This document shows, piece by piece, positions 51,620 to 63,221 of a stretch of DNA of 64,000 nt. The translations under genes and the position numbers were made by a program. The first letter of the stretch is position 1. The number at the start of each line of letters is the position of its first letter. The stretch is from Cycas panzhihuaensis (taxonomy: Eukaryota > Cycadophyta): contig CM041465.1 in NCBI GenBank assembly GCA_023213395.1, positions 233,251,741 to 233,315,740 on the forward strand, read 5' to 3'. Under the pieces are notes generated by a model. The model was not told where the DNA came from, did no database searches, and saw only the letters and a list, made by a program, of their open reading frames with translations.

Positions 51620-51934
51620 AACATCATCAATATAATTAATGATATTAAGATCTAAGGAATATCTCCTATAAATCAATTATAAAGTATTCCACACTGATTT
51701 GGATGTAGTCATTTTAGAAACACTAGAAAATATAATATCATCTATACTATAAAATAAAAGAGCTAGGGCTTCATTGTCCATTTTCAAATCTTCTCTATAG
51801 TTTAGTTTATATCTATCATTTATATATTTCCAAGGGTTATTTGAGATAAGATGTACTTTCATTATGGTTCTCCAAAGTTGAAAGTCATTTCCATCAAATA
51901 TTAGAAAACTAATATCACTTAAATTCATTGCCAT
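51620..51934 (-). pseudogene. E9 gag fragment, copia type
   Basis: MAMNLSDISFLIFDGNDFQL starts at 51934. RTIMKVHLIS and SKSVWNTL give the DUF4219/UBN2 pattern (FDGN-aromatic-W-MK, then Trp near the end of the first helices). The open part is 85 codons (to 51677), against the several hundred of a full gag. The remaining sequence to the purine tract is stop-filled. It would only act with a helper element, if at all. Confidence 0.8.
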
Positions 51935-51939
51935 TATGT

Positions 51940-54359
51940 AAAGGCTTTAGTACATGATCAATAAATATGGTTTTAATGAATAACTAAGAGGAGTAATCCT
52001 CAAATAAAAAATTGATGCAAAACTTTATATCAAGTTATAATGAGTACTAGTAAAAGTGATCAATATACTCTTCTTCCTTTAATGAATAAAAAATAAGTAC
52101 TAATATGTAATTTAATGCTTTCAAATTGATATATTTTATAGGAAAGATAAGAAGTTATATGCTCTTTTGATTGTGATGTAATGTAACAAGAAACCCTTAA
52201 TACTTAGATATCAATTAACTTTTAGAATATTGAATTGAATTTTGAAGACAAATAAATAATCAATAAAATTTGAAACTAAGCTTTTGCAACTTTCAAGTTG
52301 AGAAAAAAGGACTAAAGCCTTTGATAAAGAATAAAATGACTTTTTGTCTAATATACAAGATAAAGATATTAAATTTTAAATGCTAAAGTGTTCCTTTATA
52401 AGAACAAAAATAACTATATAAAACTTGCAATTTTTGAATAAAAACTATGCTCAAAGTGACTAAAAGTGCTAAGAAATTATTTATATTTATTTGATAATGT
52501 AAAAAATAAAATAGAATCAAAGTAGATAGTACTTGTTTGACGTTTTGTAGTACTTAAATTTATTGAAGCTTAAAGAGCTAAAACTGATATCAGTTGGCTA
52601 TAAAATAACTTATAATATATATAAAAAGCCAATAATAACTAAAAAAAATTGATTAACAATAAATAATACTCAAATATAAATGTTTAAAATAAGGAAATGC
52701 TAAAAAAAATTATTAAATAAGTATATCTAATGCTGAACTAAAACCTCAACTTGATTAGCTTCAAAGACCTATAAAATGATGTCAAAACATAATAAAATTA
52801 ATTCCAACATAAAGTGCTATGAAATACCTTTTCAACAAATCTTACAGTTAAAAAATTAGAGTTGAAATGAGTAAGTTATTGTAAAAAATGTGAGCATGCC
52901 TCTTTATGGCTAATAGAATAACTGTTGAAAAAAATTGTCACTTTGATCAATTAAAACTTAGTTGAAACAGGCTTAAATATGACAAGTGATAACATCACAT
53001 TGAAGAGCTCTGAAACAAGTTCTAATGAGACCATTTTCGCTAAAAACTAATACTCTAAGGATAAGTTATAATATTAAATGTGATAGTGCTCTTTTAGTAA
53101 AAAATATAAAGAAAAACTTAATAAAGTATATAAAACCCTTTTGAAAAATAGGGAGCACGGTTACTTAGAGCAGTTTTAAATTAAAAAATAGGGCTCTATG
53201 AGGGTTGCAAACCTTTGAAAACTTAGAATATACTCATCAACACTTGAAGACACTAACAAAACAAAAAATATCTTAAAAAAGAAAATGACCTCTTAATAAA
53301 ACTCATAGAGATGAGGTCACATGGACAAAGGATGAGCTGGGGGCTTAGTGAAGGGGGATAAAGCCCTTTATAAACTCTAGGTTTCAAATGGAATTAACAA
53401 TAATTAAATATTTTATAACTTAAATTGACTTTATAACATAGTTGAATAAATTTTAATGAAAAAGTATGTGTAAAAAATCAAATGGACGTCGTGATGTCGT
53501 GTGACTCGTCATGGACACGTAGAGGTAAAATGCGAGCAAAATCAATACCAAAAATTGATCTGAGGGCTCCAAACTTAAAGATTGAGGATGAGTGCATACA
53601 ATGGAGTCATCAAATCGATCCAATAATCACCAAAAACATGACAAAAATAGTGTAACTGACACACAAAATAAAGAGAGATGTGACTCTTATGTTGAGAATA
53701 AAGGCAAATATAAGCAGGATAATCACTAAATACTAACCAAAAATCTTCTATCTTGCTCACTAAAGAGGGGCGCCTAAATATACAGACTTAAAACGCAATT
53801 TTTTTTTTAAAATGATTAATATGAGTTTAAAAAATAAAGAAAAATAACGAAAAAACTAGACATAGAGGTTCATATGATTCAAACTTTTCACAGGGTGCAC
53901 GGTTTCTCACAAAATTTTAGGCATAGCTAGGTATACCTAGTAGCAAGATAGTGGTGAAGTTTCACAATGAATAATAGCTTGTAGACTTAAAATGAAGTTG
54001 TAGATCAAAATGAGTAAAAAATAGACATATAATGACTCTATGTGAGATTTCTCTCAGCACAGGCAACAAAATCGAGTGAGGTTTCTTCCAATAACTAGAG
54101 GATTCAGTTGTGAATAGAATGAGCAGTCATGTGTAATAATTCTAACCAACATGGGAGGCACAATTACTGGTTCTAAAATAGCTTTGAATTGTTCCAAAAA
54201 TAATAAAATTGAAAACAAACGTAATAAAATGAAATATTAATAGTTCAAATACCTTCGACAAATAATATCAAACTCATATAAAAAATAGTTGTGATAGAGT
54301 GTTGTGAGATTCCCATATCTAATGAATGCTTACTCTGATACCAAATGTACCAAGATCTA
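51940..54359 (-). other. E9 leader, no recognised gene
   Basis: A-rich on the plus strand, no conserved motif in any frame. The 61-codon minus-strand frame 53575-53760 has no recognisable feature. A second ctctgatacca motif occurs at about 54333, near the primer site. Confidence 0.55.
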
Positions 54360-54371
54360 TACTCTAATACC
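54360..54371 (-). promoter_or_regulatory. E9 primer-binding site
   Basis: actctaatacca, minus-strand TGGTATTAGAGT, three bases from the LTR. Confidence 0.8.
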
Positions 54372-54374
54372 ATA

Positions 54375-54708
54375 TGTTGGAAAATAAATGGAGTGCAAAG
54401 AAGAGTAAATATGCAATAATCAATCCATATTGAGAATCATGAACTAAAGTATATCTTATTTAAGCCATTATAGAATAAGAGTACATCAAGTCTCCAAAGT
54501 TGGTGGTGTTAAAGGACATTGAGGTTATTCACCCCAGAAAATATATAACTCTAAGGGAGGAAGGAAACCTCATCAACCTCCAAAATTTAAACAATAATAA
54601 AATAGTACATAACTGAATATAAAATTCAACTAATCTAACTTACCCTTAACATGTGTGTGCTCACATGTGTCTAAGGTGGAAATGGGGTGATGAATATTAT
54701 CCCCAATA
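54375..54708 (-). repeat. E9 5' LTR
   Basis: 334 bp partner of 50885-51218. The outer end reads CCCCAATA on the plus strand where the other copy has CCCCAACA. Confidence 0.93.
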
Positions 54709-54713
54709 ATCTA

Positions 54714-55384
54714 GGTGTCAAAATACTATTATCTACCAAATAAGGTTCTAATTTAAGACTTAGTCTTTGCATTAAAGTCTTATTGCTAATTTATTCTTAA
54801 ATGCACTTAGGCCTTAATTATATTTTAAAGTGCTAAAGATGAATCCCATTTTTTATTAGGATGCTATTAATAAGGCTTTCACTCTTGAAACCTTTCAAAT
54901 TTAAGTTGGTATTAAGCCTCTTTTAAAGCCTTTTCATCATAAATAAGATAAGCTTAAACCTTCCAAGGAGCCTAACCCAACCACTCAATATAAACTATTT
55001 GATTTAACTTCCTACTATTTGGGAATCTAGAACTCATCAACCATATAGGTAAGTTAGGTATACATTTACTAATTTTGTTTATATTCTGACTATTTATTTT
55101 CATGATCATGTGCTTGTATATGCTACTTGATCTTATTTATGGTATGATAATGTATGTGCTTGCTTTTATTAGCCTATGACAATCTTGCCCATCGTAAGTG
55201 ACATTTAATGCTTATTCACTTAGGTCCCCCATATTTGGAGACACCCCTAAGAACCTTCATGAGTATTTCTAACACCTTTTTGAGACTATTGTCCCCTTTT
55301 TCTCATTGTTTTTTATTAATTTTTAGCCATTGGCCCTTTTTAAAGCCATTTTTACCCTATTGCATTATATTCCCTGCCCTATTT
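54714..55384. other. AT-rich DNA, no recognised gene
   Basis: T-rich. Short frames such as 55208-55396 are low-complexity and show no motif. Confidence 0.55.
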
Positions 55385-55558
55385 TATTTTTTATAATAGG
55401 ACATACTTATCCCATTATGAAAATATTGATAGGGTACCCTCTGTACTATTGTTATTTTTGTAATAGTATGCATTTATCCCATTAAGACAATTATAATAAG
55501 TTATCCTATCCTATTTTTTTTTTTTTAAATAGGGTAACATTACCCTATTATAAAATTG
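55385..55558. repeat. Diverged tandem repeat with GGGTA/TACCC blocks
   Basis: About three units of 55-65 bp, each combining a T/A-rich arm, an atccca or accct block and a complementary aatagg block, so each could fold back on itself (for example aatagggtaacattaccctatt near 55534). Confidence 0.6.
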
Positions 55559-55769
55559 TGGGCAATATTTTCTTTTAAAAAATAGCCATTTCCTCTATTT
55601 TGAGATACCAAAATTAATTAGACCTACTATAGGATGTACCTAAATTTTATTATTACAAGTCTCATACTTTGTATAATCCCCAAAAACCACTCCCAAATCT
55701 ATGGTATTGCATTTGAATTTTTTACCCCAATACATTAGATTTTGTAAACATTCAAATCTATGGACTAAG

Positions 55770-56430
55770 TGTCTATGGTTTTTATGAAGAGAAAATATAA
55801 CTGCAAAAGTAATACATTAATAAAACTCTAAACCATGCAAATAATAAATAACATAAATAAACCAAGTACACAACAAAAATACCAAGAGATTCAGATCTAA
55901 GCATAGGTTTTTTATTAATTTGAGCAATAACTAAAAAATTACAGAGATGACAATTCCAACTCTTCTCATTGACTCATCAAAGACTCCTCTAATCTTATTT
56001 TTATATGTGTCATTACATAAGAATATATAGACACAAATTTACAAGATATAACTTTGTGGTTTTATAATATAATAGGCATAAACTATGGGTCAAGAAAGAC
56101 CCTCATAAGACACCCAAATTTTTTTCTCGGGGGCTCTTGCCCCTAAACCCATATTTAAGGGGTTATTGGCCTCCAAGACCCCCTAACCAAGGGTCTTACA
56201 ATGAGCCCCTAAACCCCATAAAGGGGCTCGAGTGTAACTCCTATATCCATGTAATACTTATAAAGTATTTAATATATCCAACATTTTGCTCATGGTTTCA
56301 TAGAAACCATAAGCCCTTAATCCACCAAGGCAACCCCTTGGCAAATATATTTATACTACCACTTTCTAAAGGGAAGGGGAGGAAAAGTTTTGTACTATTA
56401 TATTACTAGAATATTACCAAAATTTCTTTA
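55770..56430 (-). mobile_element. LTR-like block resembling the E11/S1/S2 LTR layout
   Basis: Same order of landmarks as S2, though much diverged: a block with gattcagatct...ttttttatta (55888-55920), then aactcttct, then a GC-rich island at 56123-56240 with repeated gggg/cccc runs (cgggggctcttgccc near 56129; ggggctcgag near 56223). No target duplication or partner was found, so this may be a distant relative or a separate repeat. The frame 56137-56409 runs through the island and is not a gene. Confidence 0.35.
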
Positions 56431-58276
56431 GAATCTCTCTCACATTATGATTGATACTCATGAGATGCATGTCATTTCATATTCACTTAGCTCATTTAAT
56501 TAACTATTGCTTTTATTATATTTTCTTCTTTGTGACATGCTTGCATACCAATTTCCTACTATTGGATATACTCAAGAGGATTTTTAGGGTGATTAATTGG
56601 TGTTTTGAAACTCTTTGATTAGTGAAAAGCTTGCCATTTTTTAGGCTTACCCTCTATTTCCCATTTACTTTTCTTGGTAGATTAGTTTACTTGAGTATTA
56701 CTAACAGTTTAGTTCTTTTTCTTGCTTTGTTAATATACATAGATTTATATACACTTTCTTATAGCTAACTTAATAGGTAAAGGCAGCTCTTGAAGGCTTT
56801 TATTTATAGGTAGTAGGAGCATGGAGCTTGGAACTTTATTTTTTTATTTTCTCCTCCTCCTTTCTATATCTCTCTCTCTCTCTTTTCTTTAAAAAATTTT
56901 AGTGCCTATAAGGTAAGGGAAACATGTCCAATTTTTCTTATAAGGCATTTCAAGGTATAGTTCATCTTAACTCATGTTTTATTTCAATTTTTAATTATTT
57001 GAAGTCTTCAAAAAAAAAAAATTTTCATCATAAAGTAGTTTAACTAAGTGTTATGCTACCAAAATTTGCTCAAAATATTTTGAGTGCATATTTACTATCC
57101 TATTAAGGTTGAGAACTGCCTATAGGGTAGGGGAGACTTTTTTAGAATTATTTGGTATTGTTTCTTAAAGTATTACCTTTCTAACCCCCATTTTATTAAT
57201 TTATTACATTTTCATAGAATTATAAGAGAATTTTTTCCATCATAAGTCCATCTAGTAGGTATTAATGTTGTTGGATTCTATATATATTCTTTTCTTATTA
57301 TCTTTGTATTATTGTAGGGTATTTTATGATTCATTCACTTAGTTGGTCGCATAAGAAAGAAACATTAGAGGGAAGGGTGACTCTTCATTGAGGTTGTAAG
57401 CATATTTTAGGGTGCCCCCTTCTTTTCTTTTGTTTTTATTTTATCATTAAGAAAGAGAAAACTAGTAAAGGTAACTTTTGGCCTAAAAGGGCCTTTTATA
57501 CTTCATTCACCTTATAAAGAGAGAGAGAGAGAGAAAAGAGAAAGAACAAGACTCTTTTCCTTACCTACCCTTATTTATTCTAAAAAGATAAAAGAAATAA
57601 AGGAAAGTATTCCTCCCCTCCCCCCCCCCCCCCCCCCCCCACCCCCACCCCAACTTTTTCTTTCTTTCTCACCCTTTCCTTTATTACTTACTTCCATTTT
57701 GAAAAGAGACAAAGAACATAATAAATGATAGGGAGGAGAGTGAAATGCTTTTCTTGTTCCCTTTTATTTTCCTAAAATAGAATCAAAAAGAAAGGAAAAG
57801 ATTAAGGAGAGAGAAGGAGTGCTTTCTTCTTTGTTTATTTGTATATGCATTAGTTTACTTGCCCCGTTCCCTTCTCTTTATGCATATAGCCCTAGTTAGG
57901 GAGCTAAGGAAAAAGAATAAAATAAGATACTTGCATCTTATGGATGTGCTAATTAGCAAGATTAAAGAGGGTATAGAAGTCACACTCATTGCAAGTCTCC
58001 CCACAAGGTCTTAGGTATATATTTAATTTGGGTTGAGTGTTATTTGCATTGAAATCAAATAAGCATATAGCCATATTATAGCTGTGTATTTTTATTTCCC
58101 CTCATGAACCCTTGTTTGACCTAGCCTCTTTATTAACTTCACTATTACGATCATGTCTAAGTAGTGCATGGTGTTTGCTAGATAGTTCTCTCTCTCCCTT
58201 CTTGGGAAAGGATCTCCTTTGCCTTGGATATTTGGCTAAGTTATATGAGAGGTCAACCCCCTTTATCAGCTACACA
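56431..58276. other. AT-rich DNA with microsatellites, possible gypsy LTR
   Basis: Contains (TC)n near 56869-56885, (GA)n at 57519-57535 and a run of 21 C at 57620-57640 followed by accccc repeats. The right-hand part directly before 58277 would be the LTR if the primer-site reading there is correct, but no partner LTR is in the window. Confidence 0.4.
57620..57640. repeat. Homopolymer C21
   Basis: 21 consecutive C, then accccc-accccaac. On the other strand this is a G-run able to form quadruplex structure. The length is uncertain in any assembly. Confidence 0.9.
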
Positions 58277-58298
58277 TTTTAGTGGCTATACTAGGGAC
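58277..58298 (+). promoter_or_regulatory. Possible gypsy primer-site region
   Basis: ttttagtggctatactaggg resembles the TTTGGYGAC...CT-GGGA pattern of plant Ty3/gypsy leaders, and a gypsy-type gag follows 0.7 kb downstream. The match is imperfect. Confidence 0.3.
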
Positions 58299-58939
58299 TC
58301 ATCGGTTAGGAGGTTAGTGGTATACCATTAACCTTCTCTCCTATACTACACATCAACTTTTACTTTAGGGTAGCTCACTTGATGAGGCCTTGTTAAGTTT
58401 GTGAGTATTGCTTTCCATCTTATTTGCTCATTAAGGTGATAAGTGTGCCCCTTTGTTTAGTCCTACTTCTTACTTATGGGGGTAGTCTCTTGTATGCCTT
58501 AATATTCTTAGAGGTTACAAGGCCTTCCTCCCTTAAATCCTTATCAATTTATGTCCCTGGGCTCTTCACCCATCATGTATACCTCAATAGCAAAGTAACC
58601 CTACCAACCTTGGGTCACCAAACCCTTTGCTACCTAAACACCTTAGTGGTCCTAATCAATTGAGGATACATATGCCTTTCCTTTATACCACCCTATTAGG
58701 GTAGATGTATCTTACTTACTACCTAATCTTGATTCAATTTATCAAAATCTAGTCAGATCCTCTACGTATATTATTAAAACCATGTAAGTATAGTTTGCTA
58801 CATCTTCATCTGAGCCATTAGCCTACACTTTCAAATAAGATCTATCACATGTAGCCATGTGAGATCCCTAAACTATTATTACCTTAAAGAAGTCTTTTGA
58901 GACTATTACTTTATTAAAGGCATACTTAATGGGCTTTCT

Positions 58940-60960
58940 TCAGGTCCAACATCTTTTACTCCTACCCTTCTTAGATTAATCATATGTTCAATGTCACAAG
59001 TGTCAGTTTAAGTGTACCTCCACTTGTATCTCAACCCCAATAGGAGGTGGCCATGGAAGTTATATTACTACCCCCTCAACTTATAGTTGTTATGCTAACC
59101 CCTACCTCAACTAATGCAAGATTGATACTACCCTCATATTTTATCTTATTATCCCACTGGCTTTAAGACTTTACTCATCCATCACCCAACTTTCTAGAGT
59201 TTAGGGGAATCCTACTATTCCACCTCATTCCATACCCAACCATCTATCATTGAGGGCATGATAGGTCATATCCCATAATTTACTTAGATTATAGTGGGGC
59301 CTATTCCTACCTAATATGTCCCACTAGACTACATACCTTAACAATGGTAACATGTTGACCCTCAACTCTATCTCATATATAATATAGATCTACTTCATCC
59401 ATATGGGATAACCCCTCCATTTAGGGGTCAATATGGTCAAAACCCACTTCTGCATTCTATTATTTGTCCTCGTTATGTGCCTTTAAATATGGTTTTTCCT
59501 TAAGTAACTCTAATGTAAGGGGAGATACCTCACCATGCTCAAATCCCTCCTACCTCTACACACCCTTATGGAAACCCTAGGTATGAGGGATTTATACCTC
59601 ATGCAACCAACCCACTTCTAGTTAGGGTAATATCCCAACCCATCTAACCATATCAAACCTACCATTAAGGGTCTCCCACCTATGGTGCTACCTAAGGCTA
59701 ATGGCCTTATTAACCACTACTTGAACCCATGGACCTATGGTCCTAACCTATAACATGCTCATATGTGGACTATTAAAGTAGCCTATTATCCCTCAAGGTG
59801 CTTAGAACCAACTTGTTACACCATCTACTTAAGGTTCTTAGGTTTGAAGGGACTACTCAACAAGACCCTACAAATCATATTAACACTTTTATCATGGTAT
59901 GTATTAATTATCTAACCTATGATTACATTATGATGAAGTTATTCTCATATTCCCTCCATGGGGATGCTCTTAAATGGTTTTATCGTAAACTCCTACATTT
60001 TATTCATACATTCCAACAACTAGTTAATACTTTTATTAGTTATTTTAATGTGTTTAAACCCTTTGAGAGTGGGGATAAGGCCCTCCTCTCCTTTAAAAAA
60101 GGTCCTAATGAGCTTAACATGGACTTTATCATGTGCTTTTATGAGCTCCTTCACTCTTTTAAGGCCATGTTACCTAAATATTTTAAGTGAGATATTTTTC
60201 AAATACCCTCTATCCTAAGGTATACATGGAGGTTCTTAAAATGTCTATCACTACTTGTTAGAGTATGGTAACCAAATGGCTTAATTTAGAGTCTATTGAT
60301 ATCTAAGTGAGAGTCAAGAAGCTCACTAAATAAACCCTAAGATATGAGGCTTTTACATAACCTAAATAATTAAGACCTTAAGTTAATACTATTAATAAGA
60401 CTATGGATTCCCTCAGTTCTACCATTTGCTTATTCCAAAGAATGATGTAGTACCTTAAGCTATAGCTTGAGCCAACTTAAAGGTAGAATTCACAATCTTA
60501 AAGTTAATAAAACCATCAGCTTATTTATCAAACTAACCAACAACTTTCTCAACCTAAGGGTAACAAGAGAGATGTACCCCCCACTAAGAAGAAGTCGTGT
60601 TTGGTCTATCATAGTTATGCCCATAATAACAATCAATGTTAGACCTAATTCCTAGAGCTTTGACCTCTTTAAGATCCTTTTACATATCCTACATCAAGGC
60701 CTAACCTTGAGAAATAGATCCACAAGGATATCTTCCTTCAACATGATGGTGGTTCTAAGTCTTAAGCCTAAAAGAATAAGGGTAAACCCCCTTAGACCTA
60801 AATCACCACTCCTAAACCAAGTGTTATATAATAAGAGCAACATCAACCTTTACCAAAAGCCCAAGATACTAAATTGGGAGAAGATTTCTAGTGTTATAAT
60901 ATAAACGGTAAGTATATTATTTAAATGTTTAAGGTTGCCTAAGCGTTCATCATTACTTAA
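58940..60960 (+). pseudogene. Ty3/gypsy-type gag remnant
   Basis: A Pro/Tyr-rich N-terminal region (about 58940-59790, for example HPYGNPRYEGF) leads into the open piece 59798-60190. This piece carries the Retrotrans_gag pattern: DPTNHINTFIMVC, then LFSYSLHGDALKWFY and TFISYFNVF. The frame continues with stops to a zinc knuckle at about 60592-60638, CLVYHSYAHNNNQC, with the second Cys replaced by Tyr. The frames at 60467-60655 and 60707-60904 are out-of-frame shadows. No protease or RT follows, because E10 is inserted at 61041. The gene is dead. Confidence 0.8.
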
Positions 60961-61040
60961 TCTTAAGTAGCTTAGGAAGTTGAAGATACTTCCTCTCCTA
61001 ACCTTTAATCTACTAATCCCTATGCTCCCTAAGGTTATTC

Positions 61041-62507
61041 TGAAAGAGGTTAATGTATCAAGGCCATTTATGAAGATTAATTAAGTGAACTTAGGATATA
61101 TTATTAGCATTAGTCTCTTACTAAAATGCACTTTATGTGCATTTAGATGTAATTTTAGGTTCATGTCATTAGGTGAGAAAATCCTAACCCTAATGCTTAC
61201 CCTCAATAATAAAAGGCAAAATCTCAAGAAGGAAGTCATTGTTCATTCTCACTTCCAAGCTTACTCTCATATCTTGTTTTATCTTCTTTTCATTCTTCAT
61301 TATCATTATGTACATGTGAGTGATTTATTTCATAGATCCATCATTTTTTCATGTAGTATCATAGCTAGAAGGGGATTTATTCACTCCATTCGACTTGCAT
61401 GGAGACATTTTGCCTCTCCTTCACCTTCAATATAAAGTATTAAGAGTGCACTCATCATTTTTAAAAATTTGAGAGCTAAAATTATATTACTTTATATGTT
61501 GCTACTTTCTCTATATGTTAGAATTTTAGAGGTGAAAAATATAGGTTTTTGAAGCTGTTTGGTTGCCAAAATGGCCCCAGAAGCATTAAAGGCCTGTAAT
61601 TTTATGAAAAATTTGATCGTCTCAAATTTTTATGAAATTTGGAATGTAGGGTCACCTTGATAAGAGGATTGGTTTTGTCTTCTAGAGTAACTTTATATTC
61701 AGCCTACAACAATGAATTTTGGCTAAAACAAATAATTTAAATTTGTGGATAAGTAACTTAAGGCACTTTTCTCAATGAAATTCTTTAAACATGAGCTAAA
61801 AATATGAAAGTTTTTTTAAGGAATCTAGTAGATTTATGTCTTAGGATAAATTTAAGATAAATTTCATCTATTAGTTAGTGAGATCTTTGTAGTTTTCTCA
61901 CGAATGCTGAATTTTCCTACTCAACCCCACAAAAGACATTGCGAGGGTATTTTAAATAGTTTTTTGGTTGATTTTGGAGATGGTGCAGAAGGAAAAGTTG
62001 ATGTACATGTTAAGATGTAGCTTTTGACATATTGAAGTTTGGATTCTAAGATAGTGGATCTGGAAAGATTATACTTTTATGCATTTTTCAAGCAAAATTT
62101 TTTAATGCATTTTTAGAAATATGACTTCACCATCTTATTAGAAATGACATTCCGAATACTTTTTTCTTCTATTATAAATTTAAATTCCATCATTTAGGCC
62201 TTCAGATTTGTAATTTTAAAAAAAATTTATTTATTTATCATTATTTATAAATTTTATGAAAAAATCACAAAAATAGGGCAAAATAGCATGCATCTAGTTT
62301 TAGAAAAATCAATATTTTAGTGGCAAGTTAATTCACTTTTTAGCCCTTTATGTCTTTTGTATTGAAATTTCTAAAAACATATTTAGAAACATTGTACTAA
62401 AGCAAGGGAAATCTTAGATCAGAAGCAACATCCAATTCCCCTGCTAAATCTAGTACGCTTTTTCTATTTACACACATAGTATAAAGCATCATATAAAGTA
62501 GCAATAA
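61041..62507 (+). mobile_element. E10: 5' end of an E4-family copia element
   Basis: An LTR of about 311 bp (61041-61351) has the same opening (TGAAAGAGGTTAATGT), central blocks (aaaatgcacttt, aaaggcaaaatctcaa) and ending (TTTTCA, TG, primer site) as the E4 LTRs. The primer site tagtatcatagc (61354-61365) is followed by a leader of about 1.1 kb, cut off by E11 at 62508. The 116-codon frame 61085-61435 spans LTR and primer site and is not a gene. The rest of E10 may lie beyond E11, outside the window. Confidence 0.8.
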
Positions 62508-63149
62508 TGTTGGGTATTGTGACAACAATTATAGGCCTAAAATTATGGCCTATTTTAGCACGATTTCCCCCCCTAATCTTTCTTAAGGGGTTCCAAGGGG
62601 GGAAGGAGCCCCCTTGGCCAAGGGGTGTGGGGGGGTGGAACGCCCCCCATTAGGAGGGGGTTCGGGGGCGATAGCCCCCAATCCGAAAAATTAACCATGT
62701 AAACCTTATTAAAGTGTAAAGAGAATCTGATTCGTACAATAAAAATATCCTAGATTCTACGGTTGAGATTTTAGGTCTTGGATATCCTCTCATGTAGCCC
62801 GTTTTAGGGCTTTTCTTATTATGTTGTAATGTTATGCAATGTACTATGAAGAGGGCAGTGGCTAATTATTGTTCCAGAGAGTACTCTGTATCTGTGATGT
62901 ACTATTTTCTCCATTTTGTAGCAATAAAGATCGATACCTTTCCTATGTGGATGTTTCCCTAGCACACTGCTAGGGTTTTACCACGTTATATTGGGTGCAC
63001 ATGTGATGTTTGGCTTTCATTGTCTTGTTACTATATAATCTCTGATTTTAAGAACTTGCATGTAATTGTATGTTTTATTTCTATAACTAGTTATAAGAAA
63101 GTAATAGATCTTGGTGGTTGCCAGAGGGTTGGACCTTCTATTCTCAATA
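62508..63149 (+). repeat. E11 5' LTR with GC-rich island and poly(A) signal
   Basis: About 642 bp, TGTTGGG...TCAATA. A GC-rich island at about 62560-62690 contains many G- and C-runs and self-complementary parts (for example gggggcgatagccccc near 62664). AATAAA at 62933-62938 is a plausible polyadenylation signal and lies in a block conserved in S1 and S2. Confidence 0.92.
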
Positions 63150-63151
63150 AG

Positions 63152-63163
63152 TGGTATCAGAGT
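63152..63163 (+). promoter_or_regulatory. E11 primer-binding site
   Basis: tggtatcagagt, initiator tRNA-Met type, two bases after the LTR. Confidence 0.92.
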
Positions 63164-63221
63164 CACTCTTTTCCTTACAACGAGTGTGTGAAGGTTTTTG
63201 GTATTAGCTTTTCTACACCAA

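Larger units (their letters stand above)
50885..54708 (-). mobile_element. E9: gag-only LTR retrotransposon
   Basis: Two 334-bp LTRs (50885-51218 and 54375-54708) with a perfect target duplication atcta (50880-50884 and 54709-54713). The purine tract aagggggag lies on the minus strand next to the left LTR (about 51221-51230). The primer site reads TGGTATTAGAGT on the minus strand (54371-54360). Orientation is right to left. A long leader (54359 to 51935, about 2.4 kb) precedes a short copia-type gag fragment. No pol is present, so it is non-autonomous. It inserted in the DNA just right of E8. Confidence 0.94.
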
